Of a stretch of 64,000 nucleotides of DNA, positions 41,555 through 50,003 are shown piece after piece. The stretch's first letter is position 1. Every line of letters starts with the position of its first letter. A program made the translations under genes and the position numbers. Origin of the DNA: Amycolatopsis anabasis (GTDB lineage Bacteria; Actinomycetota; Actinomycetes; Mycobacteriales; Pseudonocardiaceae); NCBI RefSeq assembly GCF_009765355.1, contig NZ_VTHK01000014.1, positions 62,001-126,000 on the forward strand. Direction: 5' to 3'. Below the pieces are notes generated by a model. That model ran no database searches. It was not told the DNA's origin and saw only the letters and a program-made list of their open reading frames with translations.

Positions 41555-41568
41555 GGTTGAATTCAACC
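41555..41568. promoter_or_regulatory. Perfect 14-bp palindrome GGTTGAATTCAACC
   Basis: Lies 11 bp from the dre core in the same divergent gap and is fully symmetric. It may be a second operator for the kinase gene. The binding protein is unknown. Confidence 0.45.
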
Positions 41569-41649
41569 TTGTCCTGCGTTATGTCCGATGAGCGGAGTAT
41601 CGTCTAGCGGTCTACGACGACGGTGCGACGACCTGTGGGGTTTTCTGCG

Positions 41650-42987
41650 ATGGAGGACGAGACCAGTCCGGCTTTCGATCTCCGCGACTGGCTTGAGCCT
41701 GCTCAGCGACCGGTCGAGGAGGCTTCGCCGTCCGCGCCGGTCCTCGCGGATCGTTACCGGCTCGGGGCGGTCATCGGCACCGGGGCCACCGCCACCGTGC
41801 ACCGGGCGTTCGACCGGGTGCTGCGCCGCGAGGTCGCGATCAAACTGTTCGACCGGGGCCAGGGAGTCGACGAGCGGCGGCAGGCGCAGGAAATCCGGAT
41901 CCTGAGCCAGTTGCAGCATCCGGGGCTGGTCGCCCTGTACGACACCGGGACGTATGCGGACAAGACGTTCCTGGCCATGGAACTCGTCGAGGGGCCGACG
42001 CTGGCCGCGCGGATCCGGCAGGGCGCCCTGCCCGCGGGCGAGACGGTCGAACTGGGCGCGCAGCTGGCCGACGCGTTGGCCTACGTGCACGCCCGGGGCG
42101 TCACCCATCGGGATCTCAAACCGCACAACGTGCTGCTCGGTCCGCACCGGCCGATGTTGAGTGATTTCGGGATCGCGCAGGTGCTGGACGCCACCCGGCT
42201 CACCGCGTCCGGGGTGGTGATCGGCACGGCCGCGTACCTCGCCCCCGAGCAGGTGCGCAGCAACGAGGTCGCCGCGCCGGCGGACATCTTCGCGCTCGGC
42301 TTGGTGCTGCTGGAATGCGTCACCGGCCGCCGGGAGTATCCGGGGCCGATGGCCGAGGCCGCGGTGGCCCGGCTGCAGCGGCTGCCCGCGGTGCCGCGCG
42401 ACCTGCCGCACGGGCTGAGCCGCCTGCTGGAGTGGATGACGGTCAACGATCCGGCGGAGCGGCCGACGGCCGCGGAGGTCGCCGAGGCGTTGCGCAGCGG
42501 TGGCGCGGGGGTGCCGACCATCCCGTTCGCGGATCGGAAGAAGCCCGAACGGACGAAGACACCGGCGATCAGCGGTCGCCGCAAGCTGATCGCACTCGCC
42601 GGAGCGCCGCTGGCCGCGGTCGTGATCGTCGGCGCCCTGATGGCCAACGCGAACGCCCCGACCGCGCCGAGTTCGGGGACGGTGACCGGCCCGTCGCCGG
42701 CGCCCGGCGCCCCGCCGGAACAGGAGCCGGTGACGATCACCGCGGCGAACGCCGGGAAGGCCGTTTCGGAGCCCGCGGCGCCGGGTGCGCCGGCGAAGAA
42801 CCAGGAATCGGCGGCGACCGGCGCGGCGCCCACCCAGGCCGACGCGAAGGGGCGGGAGAAGGGCGGGCCCCCGGTCAGCGCGGAGCCGGAAGCCAAGAAG
42901 AAGGGCAAGAAGGAAGGCAAGGGTCGCGGGACGACGGCCACCACCTCGGTTTCGAACCCCGGCGGCGACAGCGCCGCCGCCGGGTGA
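41650..42987 (+). CDS. Transmembrane Ser/Thr protein kinase (Pkn/STPK type)
   Basis: 445 residues. The kinase domain (about 35-285) has the Gly loop GTGATATVHRAFD, Lys65 in VAIKLF, the catalytic HRDLKPHNV with Asp155, DFG at 172-174 and the APE-like YLAPEQ. A single membrane helix follows at about 314-333, and the outer part (110 residues) is Pro/Ala/Lys-rich low-complexity sequence without PASTA or other sensor domains, ending in a strongly basic stretch AKKKGKKEGKGRG that could bind anionic wall polymers. ATG at 41650 is preferred over GTG at 41623. It is divergent from the dre-controlled secreted protein. Confidence 0.88.
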   Translation: MEDETSPAFDLRDWLEPAQRPVEEASPSAPVLADRYRLGAVIGTGATATVHRAFDRVLRREVAIKLFDRGQGVDERRQAQEIRILSQLQHPGLVALYDTGTYADKTFLAMELVEGPTLAARIRQGALPAGETVELGAQLADALAYVHARGVTHRDLKPHNVLLGPHRPMLSDFGIAQVLDATRLTASGVVIGTAAYLAPEQVRSNEVAAPADIFALGLVLLECVTGRREYPGPMAEAAVARLQRLPAVPRDLPHGLSRLLEWMTVNDPAERPTAAEVAEALRSGGAGVPTIPFADRKKPERTKTPAISGRRKLIALAGAPLAAVVIVGALMANANAPTAPSSGTVTGPSPAPGAPPEQEPVTITAANAGKAVSEPAAPGAPAKNQESAATGAAPTQADAKGREKGGPPVSAEPEAKKKGKKEGKGRGTTATTSVSNPGGDSAAAG

Positions 42988-42999
42988 CCCGGCCAGGCG

Positions 43000-43707
43000 T
43001 CAACAGCCGCGCCGGGCGCGGATGATGTCGGTGGTCAGCGCGGGCTTGCCGTCCTGCGGATCGGGACCGGCCACGCCACCGGCGGCGATCCGGTCCAGGG
43101 TGGCCAGGCCCTCGGCGCCGACCGTGCCGAACACGGTGTAGTTGGGCCGGAGCACGGAGTCCGCGGAGACGAGGAAGAACTGGCTCCCGTTGGTGTCCGG
43201 GCCCGCGTTCGCCATGGCCAGCGTTTCGCGCGGGTAGATCCTGCGTTGTCCGGTCGGATCGTTCGGGGCGGGTGGCAGATCGGTGGGCAGTTCGTCCTTG
43301 TACCGGTAGCCGGGACCGCCCTCGCCGGTTCCGCCGGGGTCGCCGCACTGCAGCACCTTGAGCGTGGGATACGCGGTGAGCCGGTGACAGGTGGTGCGGT
43401 CGTAGAACCGGTGCCGCGCGAGGTGCAGGAAGCTCTGGACCGTGCACGGCGCTTTCGACCGGGCGAGGGTGAGCGGGATGTCGCCCTGGTTCGTTTTCAG
43501 CCGGACGGTGACGGTGCCGTGGCTCGGGGTGCGGCGCGGGTCGGGTGGCAGCGAGACCGGTCTGGCCGGGGGCTCGTCCGGTGTCTCGGTGTATTGGCAG
43601 GGGCCGTGCGTGGTCTTCGGTGGTTCGGCCTGATCGGCCAACGCGGTACCGGTGGTTCCGGCGAACAACAAGCCACCGGTCAGTACGGCGATCGCGGTTT
43701 TGCGCAC
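43000..43707 (-). CDS. Secreted cyclophilin-type peptidyl-prolyl isomerase
   Basis: 235 residues with a signal peptide (AIAVLTGGLLFAGTTGTALA). The cyclophilin domain (about 60-230) shows GTVTVRLKTNQGDIPLTLAR, FLHLARHRFYDRTTCHRLT, the catalytic-groove stretch ANAGPDTNGSQFFLV and YTVFGTV. The Arg of the usual FHR triad appears in CHRLT. It should help fold exported proteins. The start is GTG at 43707 with GGGAG seven bases upstream. It is convergent with the kinase gene, 12 bp apart. Confidence 0.85.
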   Translation of the reverse strand: MRKTAIAVLTGGLLFAGTTGTALADQAEPPKTTHGPCQYTETPDEPPARPVSLPPDPRRTPSHGTVTVRLKTNQGDIPLTLARSKAPCTVQSFLHLARHRFYDRTTCHRLTAYPTLKVLQCGDPGGTGEGGPGYRYKDELPTDLPPAPNDPTGQRRIYPRETLAMANAGPDTNGSQFFLVSADSVLRPNYTVFGTVGAEGLATLDRIAAGGVAGPDPQDGKPALTTDIIRARRGC

Positions 43708-43843
43708 GCGTGTTCTCCCTCGCTCGTGGCGAATGGAAACGAGGCAGTATAAGGCCGGATTCCGTTAGGTTGTGACTTTTGTGCGTCACCCCGAGCAGGT
43801 GGCACCCGCGTCTCGGGAACACGACCTGAGCCACAATGGTTGG

Positions 43844-44620
43844 ATGAGCGGTCCGAGTCTGTTCGACGACTGGCTGCCGTGGCGGCTGCTGCCCACGGTG
43901 CCGGTCACCCCGGCCGCGATGCTGCAAACGGCGGTGCGGACCGCGGGCGATCGGATGCTGGGCCGACGGCTCACCGTCCGCGCGGGCGAGGCCGATGTGG
44001 AGATGACCCTGGCCGAACTGGATTTCCGGGTCAGTTCGGTCGGCCTCGGGCAGGCCCAGATGGGGGATGTGCGCCTGGTCTTCGAGGACATCGCGGTACC
44101 GGACACCCCGCTGGACCGGCTGGTCCTGGTGTGCCGGGATGTCGAGGTGCGCTCCCTGCCGTCACCCGTCCTGGTGGCCGCCTCGGTGGAGGTGGCCGTC
44201 ACCGTGTCGGCCGAGGTGCTGGCCGATCGGATCGCCGAGGTACGCCCGGACGTGCTGGTGGAGGTGGGCACGGACCGGATCGTCCGGGTGCGTTCGGCTC
44301 GCCGTCCCCACTGGGGCGCGCTGCACGTCGAGCCCGACGTCGGCGCGGACGGCGTGTCCCTGCGCCCGGTGGCGGTGCAGTTCGGCGGGGTGCGGATCCG
44401 CCTGCCGCGCCGGTTGCGGCCGATCTCGGTGACCGTGCCGGACCTCCCCCGCGGCCTGCGCCTGACCGGTGTCGAACCGGGCGAGGGCGAGCTGGTGGTG
44501 TACGGCCTGGCGGACCGCTGGCGCGAGCGGTTGTCCTCGATTCCGCTGGGCACCCTGGTGGGTTGGCTGACCACCGCGGCGACCACGCTCACCGTGCCCA
44601 GGCTCGGCGGCCCGCGCTGA
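43844..44620 (+). CDS. DUF2993 (LmeA-like) protein
   Basis: 258 residues. The stretch AEADVEMTLAELDFRVSSVG-type strands, LGQAQMGDVRLVFEDIAVPD and the repeated strand pattern through VEVAVTVSAEVLADRIAEV are those of DUF2993, a BPI/TULIP-like fold family. The founding member LmeA is a periplasmic lipid-binding mannan-elongation factor in mycobacteria. This protein lacks a clear signal peptide with the ATG used (43844), so location is uncertain. Lipid binding is the expected role. Confidence 0.65.
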   Translation: MSGPSLFDDWLPWRLLPTVPVTPAAMLQTAVRTAGDRMLGRRLTVRAGEADVEMTLAELDFRVSSVGLGQAQMGDVRLVFEDIAVPDTPLDRLVLVCRDVEVRSLPSPVLVAASVEVAVTVSAEVLADRIAEVRPDVLVEVGTDRIVRVRSARRPHWGALHVEPDVGADGVSLRPVAVQFGGVRIRLPRRLRPISVTVPDLPRGLRLTGVEPGEGELVVYGLADRWRERLSSIPLGTLVGWLTTAATTLTVPRLGGPR

Positions 44621-44824
44621 CTCAGGGAACGTGCTCCGCGATCACGTCGACGGGGCACCCTCGACAAGCCACGCTCGCTGCACGCTGATGGCTGCCCTGA
44701 CCACCGCGACTGTGCTGGGCGGCGCCTCGCCGGGAGGAGGTACCTCGGCGCTGGGATCGCCGGGCTGCGAGTTCCGTCGCGCGCTTGCTCCGGAGTTCAC
44801 CCCAGCTCTCGGATACTTACTTCC

Positions 44825-45280
44825 TCAGCCGGTGACGCGGGCCTTGTCGTATCCGGCCGCGACCGCGGGCACCACGGCCTGCAGATAACTGATCACGTGG
44901 TCGTGCGCCGCGGTCACCCAGGCGAGGTTTTCCGGCCCGATGTCCGCTACCACGGCATCCCAGGCCACCCGGGCTCCGAGGTGGTACGCGGCGATCACCG
45001 CCTCGAGCGGGACACCTTCCGCCGCCCGCACGGCCGCCGAATCGCGTATTGCCGCCAGCTCCTCGGTTCCCGGCGCTCGCCCCTCGCGGAACGTCCGGGC
45101 GAACACCCGAAGGTTCCGCTCGATCACCCGGCTGATGTCGTTGGACAGTTCCTCGGGAGGCATCCGCCCGTACAGCGGCAACTCGGCGACCAGCCGGTCG
45201 ACGACCTCGCCGGTCATCTCCGGCAGGCGCCGCAGCAGCCTGCCGTACAGTTCCGCTTCGTTGCGACTCCGACCGTCCAT
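44825..45280 (-). CDS. RsbRD-type N-terminal domain, truncated PucR-like regulator
   Basis: 151 residues. The sequence LYGRLLRRLPEMTGEVVDRL, IERNLRVFARTFREGRAPGT and GVPLEAVIAAYHLGARVAWD is the helical N-terminal domain that in actinobacteria normally precedes a GGDEF-like and a PucR helix-turn-helix domain in proteins of about 400 residues. Here the frame stops right after VVPAVAAGYDKARVTG and nothing downstream (44621-44824) continues the family in any frame. It is therefore either a degraded regulator or a stand-alone sensory domain. ATG at 45280 lies 15 bp after the GrpB stop. Confidence 0.55.
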   Translation of the reverse strand: MDGRSRNEAELYGRLLRRLPEMTGEVVDRLVAELPLYGRMPPEELSNDISRVIERNLRVFARTFREGRAPGTEELAAIRDSAAVRAAEGVPLEAVIAAYHLGARVAWDAVVADIGPENLAWVTAAHDHVISYLQAVVPAVAAGYDKARVTG

Positions 45281-45295
45281 ACCAGCGCCATCGTT

Positions 45296-45898
45296 TCATG
45301 CGCGTTGTCCATTCGCACCAGCATCGAGCCCGGTAGTGACCGGACGAACACCGCCGGCGCGTTCGGCCCGCGCGGTGACCTCCGCGATGAACGGGCCCTT
45401 CGCCTCGGCGTACTCGTTCATGTCCGCCCAGTCGCGCGCAGAGAGCTCCTGTTTGAGCCGTCCATACGCCTCGCGGTCCTTCGGATGCTCGCGCAGCCAG
45501 TCCCGGAAGAGCAGGTGCCGCCGCTCCCATTCGCTTCCCGCGGCGCAGACATGCACATGTACATCCCGGGCAACGGTTCGCACCATGCGATGCCCCGGTT
45601 CCCGGACGCGGAGGACGTACCCGGCGCCGAGCAACGCGTCGAGGTAGCCGCGCTCGTCCTCGACATCGGCCACGCTGACGTCGATGTCGATGATCGGTTT
45701 TGCCACCAGTCCCGGCACCGACGTCGACCCGACATGGTCGATCCGCAACGCGCGATCTCCCAGCGCCCCGGCGATCCGCTCCCGCTCCCGCCGAAACCGC
45801 TCCGGCCACCCCGGGTCGTACTCGACGATCCGGATCGCGCGTTTTTCCTTGCCACCAATCAGTTCGAAGTCGCCCACCGGCCCAGTCTGACGGAACAC
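45296..45898 (-). CDS. GrpB-family (UPF0157) nucleotidyltransferase-like protein
   Basis: 200 residues. Family hallmarks are IVEYDPGWPERFRRERERI, DHVGSTSVPGLVAKPIIDID (the nucleotidyltransferase-type Ser with two Asp), and RHLLFRDWLREHPKDREAYG. GrpB proteins have the polymerase-beta nucleotidyltransferase fold; no reaction is firmly known. GTG at 45898 is used, with GTG at 45877 as an alternative. The last 20 residues are not conserved in the family. Confidence 0.8.
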   Translation of the reverse strand: MFRQTGPVGDFELIGGKEKRAIRIVEYDPGWPERFRRERERIAGALGDRALRIDHVGSTSVPGLVAKPIIDIDVSVADVEDERGYLDALLGAGYVLRVREPGHRMVRTVARDVHVHVCAAGSEWERRHLLFRDWLREHPKDREAYGRLKQELSARDWADMNEYAEAKGPFIAEVTARAERAGGVRPVTTGLDAGANGQRA

Positions 45899-46130
45899 CC
45901 GCGAAACTCAGGCGGCATGGCGGTGCCCTGGGTGTGCGGTGTTGCGGAGGCGTCTTCGGTCTGGGGCGAGCCAGGCGGACGGGATGAATCCGGGCATGCC
46001 GTGGTCCCTGCGCGTTTCCCATTCGCTGTGCCGTTGTGCTCATTTGAAACCGTGCTCCTTCGTTGCGAGGTGAAAGACGTGACTGGTTTGACATCTGGAC
46101 CGCACTGCGGATTCGGGGATACTTGTGGCT

Positions 46131-46400
46131 ATGGCGATGTCCGACGAGCGAGGGGTGCGGGACTGGGGAGGGTGGAGCAACGCTGCCGGTGTGCGGGCAC
46201 GGCGGTTGTCGCGGGACTCGGCGAATGCGCGAGCCAGGGCGGCGGCCTGCCGCCTCTGGGCGGACGATGCCCGGGAGCGTGCCCGGAGGGCGCTGGAGAA
46301 CCAACGATCGATCTTTCGACGGGTACAAGAGCGTCGCGAGCAATCCGGAAACGCTGCCGGTAATCGGTCCGCAGCCACGGGTTTGTCGATGTCCAGATGA
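46131..46400 (+). CDS. Small hypothetical protein rich in Ala and Arg, helical
   Basis: 89 residues starting MAMSDERGVRDWGGWSNAAG (ATG at 46131, a second in-frame ATG at 46137). The middle ANARARAAACRLWADDARER plus RARRALENQRSIFRRVQERR looks like one long charged amphipathic helix. No family with known function recognised. Codon third positions look less GC-biased than in the neighbours. It lies antisense to the decayed gene region, so coding is likely but not certain. Confidence 0.4.
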   Translation: MAMSDERGVRDWGGWSNAAGVRARRLSRDSANARARAAACRLWADDARERARRALENQRSIFRRVQERREQSGNAAGNRSAATGLSMSR

Positions 46401-46429
46401 CGGGTGTCGGCCCGCCAGCCGGGGAACCC

Positions 46430-46835
46430 GAGTCGGCGGGTGAGTGCTCGGCGGCGGCCACCGAGCGGTGCCGACCGCCCGCGCGGCCGAACTGGACGAC
46501 CTGCCGATCCGGGGCGCGCCACCGGAGCAGGCTGGCGGTGAGCGTGAGCACGTCGCCCAGCAGCGGGTGCGCGCCAGGGCGGACGAGCACACGCTGGGCG
46601 ATTTGTGCGTCCAGACCGGTCAGCTCGCGCAAGGGGCGGTGACACCGCCGGGGCTGGGAAGTAGTGGCGCAGGTTGATCGTGCGGTCCCGTCGGCTCGGC
46701 CAGTGTCGCTTGCGCCAACTCGGATACGTTCCGGCCCGCTGCGGCCGGGACCGCGAGCATCACGGCCGGGTCGTTGGTCAGCCACACCGCCGGCACGGTC
46801 GAGCCCTGCACGGGCGCGAGGGCGGAGAAGGTCAT
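46430..46835 (-). pseudogene. Frameshifted hypothetical gene, second of a decayed pair
   Basis: Starts with ATG at 46835, three bases after the stop of the upstream decayed gene: MTFSALAPVQGSTVPAVWLT followed by NDPAVMLAVPAAAGRNVSEL. Around 46690 the sense passes to the next frame (TINLRHYFPAPAVSPPL), and at the GGGG run 46633-46636 to the third frame (RELTGLDAQIAQRVLV and RPGAHPLLGDVLTLTASLLR). The pieces join into one smooth protein if single bases are removed, so this is a broken gene or carries sequencing errors. The true end is unclear. No function recognised. Confidence 0.5.
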
Positions 46836-46838
46836 GCC

Positions 46839-47175
46839 TCAGCGCGCTTCCTGCCTGCGGGAGAACTGCGCCCGAGCGGTCTCGGAGGCTTCGGCGCGGG
46901 GGATGTAGCGGCGGTGGCTGTAGATCCCGGTATCGGAGACGTAGTCGGTCCGGTCGATGCGCAGCGCCCGCACACCCCCCTTGGGAATGCTGGAGATCTC
47001 GGCGTGGTACTTCTTGCCGCCGGTCGCGGTTCCGGCGAACTTCAGCCGGGTTTTTGGCTTCGCGGCGGGAAATGTGGAGTGCTTCGAGCAGGAAGGCGGC
47101 GGTGTCGCGGTAGTCGTCGCACTCCAGCGGTCGTGCGGTGAATGCGGTGTTGGAGAGGGTCCAGGTGGTGTTCAT
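46839..47175 (-). pseudogene. Frameshifted hypothetical gene under a LexA-type box
   Basis: ATG at 47175 begins NTTWTLSNTAFTARPLECDD and runs to ISRREAK. At the TTTTT run 47051-47055 one extra base shifts the frame; in the next frame the protein continues TRLKFAGTATGGKKYHAEIS, RIDRTDYVSDTGIYSHRRYI and PRAEASETARAQFSRRQEAR to a stop at 46839-46841. The intact product would be 111 residues. Function unknown. It is either a real single-base pseudogene or an assembly error in a homopolymer. Confidence 0.6.
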
Positions 47176-47195
47176 GAGAGCGACACTACCCTGAT

Positions 47196-47211
47196 TCGAA
47201 CATAAGTTCGA
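47196..47211. promoter_or_regulatory. LexA (SOS) box TCGAACATAAGTTCGA
   Basis: Exact match to the actinobacterial SOS-box consensus TCGAAC-N4-GTTCGA, fully symmetric in the arms. It is centred about 28 bp upstream of the ATG of the frameshifted gene pair (minus strand) and 29 bp beyond the stop of the PPOX gene. The pair would be induced by DNA damage if LexA binds here. Confidence 0.7.
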
Positions 47212-47239
47212 TAACACCGACGGGTGAATTGGGGCGGGA

Positions 47240-47656
47240 TCAGCCGGCTTGGTCGATCGGGGTCAGCAAGGTGAGGCGATATCCCGTGATCTGATCGATC
47301 TGCACGCGCAGGCACCGGTCGCCGGTTCCTCGCCATGCGGCCGATTCGCCCAGCAGTACCAGTTCCCGGAGATCGGTCACCAGTTCCGCCCGCCCCAGAA
47401 CCACCACACTCCACCCGATCTGGGTGACACGGTCGATTTCGTCCGCCTCGAAGGCCACAATTGTTCCGTCGAGCCGCTGAAGTTCCGAATTCTCGGTGAG
47501 TCGGATGAGCACGCTTCCGTGATATATGGTAAAATTCACCGGCCGGATCGCGGGAAGCGCGCGTTCGGTGAACACCAGCCGCCCCACTGGCGCGGACCGC
47601 AGGAGGGCCCGGCTATTCGCCGGATCCAAGCTCTCCAGCTCGACAGACGGCGTCAT
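47240..47656 (-). CDS. Pyridoxamine 5'-phosphate oxidase-like (PPOX) FMN/F420-binding protein
   Basis: 138 residues, a split-barrel flavin-binding domain: LLRSAPVGRLVFTERALPAI and RPVNFTIYHGSVLIRLTENS, then a VVVLGRAELVTDL strand and the end YRLTLL. Many actinobacterial PPOX proteins of this length use FMN or F420 and are annotated only by fold; GRLVF followed by PAIRPVNF is the common signature. ATG at 47656 with GGGGGCGG upstream. The reaction is unknown. Confidence 0.8.
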   Translation of the reverse strand: MTPSVELESLDPANSRALLRSAPVGRLVFTERALPAIRPVNFTIYHGSVLIRLTENSELQRLDGTIVAFEADEIDRVTQIGWSVVVLGRAELVTDLRELVLLGESAAWRGTGDRCLRVQIDQITGYRLTLLTPIDQAG

Positions 47657-47766
47657 ATCCGCCCCCAGGTAAACGCTTCCACCACGGACATGAACGGAAC
47701 TGTCGCCTATCGCGGGTAACCTGCGGTAGGGCACAAAGTCCCCTCGGCACGGGGACCGAAGCGGCC

Positions 47767-48759
47767 TCACCCGCCCACCGCCACGGGGGAGGATCCGCCG
47801 GTCACCAGCAGTTTCGGCGAGCCCGATCCGTCCGCCGGAACCGCCCACACATCGCTGCCGCCACCCGCCCCGGGCAGCGCGTAGGACACCGTCCGCCCGT
47901 CCAGCCAGGCGGCCTGGTCGTCCACGCCGCGCGTCTCGGCGAGCAGGGTTTCCCGCCCGCCGGCCAGGTCCAGCACGGCCAGCCGCCACCCGGAGCCCTC
48001 CCGCTTCTTGAACGCCACCCGCCCGCCATCCGGGGACAGCGAGGGACATTCCACGTTCTCGCGCACGACCCGGCCCCGGAAACGCTCGTAGTCGCCCTCC
48101 ACGAGATACGTCCGGCCCTTGCTGCCCAGCGTCGCGTAGAACCGGTTGCCGTCCGCGGCGAAGGTGATGCCCCAGAAATTGACGTCCGCGGCGAAGTACC
48201 GTTCGCCGTTCAGCCGCACCGGCAACTCTTCGATGCTCTTCACCAGTTCCCCGGAGTCCAGGTCCAACACCCCGGCTCGCGTGGAGAATCCGCTGGCGGC
48301 GTAGGAATCCCCGGTGACGAACAGCGTCCACGCGGCCCGGCGGCCGTCCGGCGAGAGCCGGGCCCGGCTCGGCGTGCCCGGCAGTTCGAACCGGCGCAGG
48401 ACGCGAAGTCCGGAATCCAGCACCGAAATATCGGTCATCGGGGGCAGCGCGCCGGGCCGGGCGGCGAGGCACAGCGCCGTGCCGGCCGCCGCCGCGAACC
48501 GGTCGCACTTCAGATCCGTGGTCTGCCTGGGCGCGTCCGGCCGATCCAGCGGCACGCTGGCGATCCGGCCGAAATCGGGCCCGGCCGCCGTGTTCCGGAA
48601 CAGCAATTGCCCGGGTGCCAGGGTCGAGATCGCCTGCCCGGACACCACCGGGACCACGTTCTCCCCGCCGGTCCGCTGCCGCGCGTGCACCGCGTAGCCG
48701 ACGGCCGCTCCGCCCAGGACGAGCACGGCCGCGATCAGCATGAGCACCCGGCGCCTCAT
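47767..48759 (-). CDS. Membrane-anchored beta-propeller (TolB/PD40-like) protein
   Basis: 330 residues. A signal anchor (VLMLIAAVLVLGGAAVGYAV) precedes repeated blades with the SPDG signature: ARLSPDGRRAAWTLFV, VECPSLSPDGGRVAFKKREG, GGGSDVWAVPADGSGSPKLL. It is expected to face outward and bind a protein or glycan. ATG at 48759 overlaps the stop of the MFS gene (ATGA), making it the last gene of a phosphoesterase-MFS-propeller unit. Confidence 0.72.
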   Translation of the reverse strand: MRRRVLMLIAAVLVLGGAAVGYAVHARQRTGGENVVPVVSGQAISTLAPGQLLFRNTAAGPDFGRIASVPLDRPDAPRQTTDLKCDRFAAAAGTALCLAARPGALPPMTDISVLDSGLRVLRRFELPGTPSRARLSPDGRRAAWTLFVTGDSYAASGFSTRAGVLDLDSGELVKSIEELPVRLNGERYFAADVNFWGITFAADGNRFYATLGSKGRTYLVEGDYERFRGRVVRENVECPSLSPDGGRVAFKKREGSGWRLAVLDLAGGRETLLAETRGVDDQAAWLDGRTVSYALPGAGGGSDVWAVPADGSGSPKLLVTGGSSPVAVGG

Positions 48760-50003
48760 GCGCCCGCTCCGGACCGCAGTGGCCGGGCGACGGCCGCCGC
48801 GAGCACCACCGCCGCCAGCGCGCCCGCGGTGACCAGCACGGCCGCGTGCAGGTCCCACGCCGTCCACGCCGCGCCGAACAGCACCGACGACAGCATGCGC
48901 GTGCTCGCCTGCCCGGTCTGCACCAGCGCCATCCCGCTCGCTCGCAGCTCGGCCGGGAGCAGCGGCCCCGCCGCGGCCATCAGCACGCCGTCGGTGGCCG
49001 CGTAGAACACGCCGTGCAGCGCGAGTGCGAGCACCGCGAGCAGCAGGCCGTCGACCGGGCCGAGCAGCAGGAGCAACGTGCCGACGAGGGCGACGTGCCC
49101 GCCGAGGAACACCGTCCAGCGGCCGATCCGGTCCGCGAGCTGCCCGAGCGGCACCGCCAGCAGCAGGTAGACCCCCGCGGTGCCCAGCGGCAGCAGCGGG
49201 AAGTACACCGCGCCGAGGTCCCATCGCTTCTGCAGCAACAGATAGACGAACGAATCGCTGATCGTCACCAGCCCGAGCAGCGCCGCCCAGCAGCACACCC
49301 GCCGGAACGGCGCGAGGCGCAGCAGCCCGACGGCCGCCCGTACCGAACTCCGCCCGCCGCCGGAAGGCCGCCGGTCCCGCACGAGCAGGACGAGCAGCAG
49401 CACCCCGAGCGTCGCAACGCAGAAACTGGTGAAGAACACCGAGTCGTAGCTGCCGAGGCTCACCCACAGCACGCCCATCGCCGCGAGCGGGCCGAGGAAC
49501 GCGCCGACGGTGTCCATCGCGCGGTGCACGCCGAACGACCGCCCGAGCGTTTCCGGGGTGCTGCTCAACGAGATCAGCGCGTCCCGCGGCGCCGTGCGCA
49601 GGCCCTTGCCGGTGCGGTCGGCCGCCAGCACCGCACCGATCGCCGCGGTCGCCGAACCCGCGGCCAGCAGGCCCAGTTTGCACACCGCGGACAGCGCGTA
49701 ACCGAAGCCCGCCACCGCCTTGAGCCGCCGCCACCGGTCCCCGAGGTGCCCGCCGAGCAGGCGCACGAACGCGGTGACCCCGGAATACAACCCGTCCAGC
49801 ACGCCGAACTGGAACGGGCTCAGGCCGAGGCCGAGCACCAGGTACATCGGCAGCACCGCGGTCACCATCTCCGAGGAGATGTCGGTGACCAGGCTGACCA
49901 GGCCCAGTGCGAGGACGTTGCCGCCGACCGTGCGGCGCAGGGAACCCCGGCGGTCGGCGACCCCGGTCGCGGCGTCCGACGCGCGGCTCGTCGCGATGTA
50001 CAT
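48756..50003 (-). CDS. MFS transporter
   Basis: 415 residues with about 12 membrane helices. The start GNVLALGLVSLVTDISSEMV followed by TAVLPMYLV is characteristic of a bacterial MFS subgroup of putative exporters; motif A occurs as GHLGDRWRRLKAVAG, and DRTGKGLRTAPRDALISLS is the conserved loop of this subgroup. The substrate is unknown. ATG at 50003 overlaps the stop of the secreted phosphoesterase gene and the stop overlaps the propeller gene start, both by ATGA, so all three products should be made together. Confidence 0.85.
   Translation of the reverse strand: MYIATSRASDAATGVADRRGSLRRTVGGNVLALGLVSLVTDISSEMVTAVLPMYLVLGLGLSPFQFGVLDGLYSGVTAFVRLLGGHLGDRWRRLKAVAGFGYALSAVCKLGLLAAGSATAAIGAVLAADRTGKGLRTAPRDALISLSSTPETLGRSFGVHRAMDTVGAFLGPLAAMGVLWVSLGSYDSVFFTSFCVATLGVLLLVLLVRDRRPSGGGRSSVRAAVGLLRLAPFRRVCCWAALLGLVTISDSFVYLLLQKRWDLGAVYFPLLPLGTAGVYLLLAVPLGQLADRIGRWTVFLGGHVALVGTLLLLLGPVDGLLLAVLALALHGVFYAATDGVLMAAAGPLLPAELRASGMALVQTGQASTRMLSSVLFGAAWTAWDLHAAVLVTAGALAAVVLAAAVARPLRSGAGA

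Noticed and set aside
44621..44824. Continuation of the truncated PucR-like regulator
   Set aside because: No frame in this gap encodes recognisable GGDEF-like or helix-turn-helix sequence.
46129..47217. One 362-codon minus-strand gene across 46129-47217
   Set aside because: It is an accidental join of three frames; homology-like segments switch frame inside it, so it is better read as two frameshifted genes.
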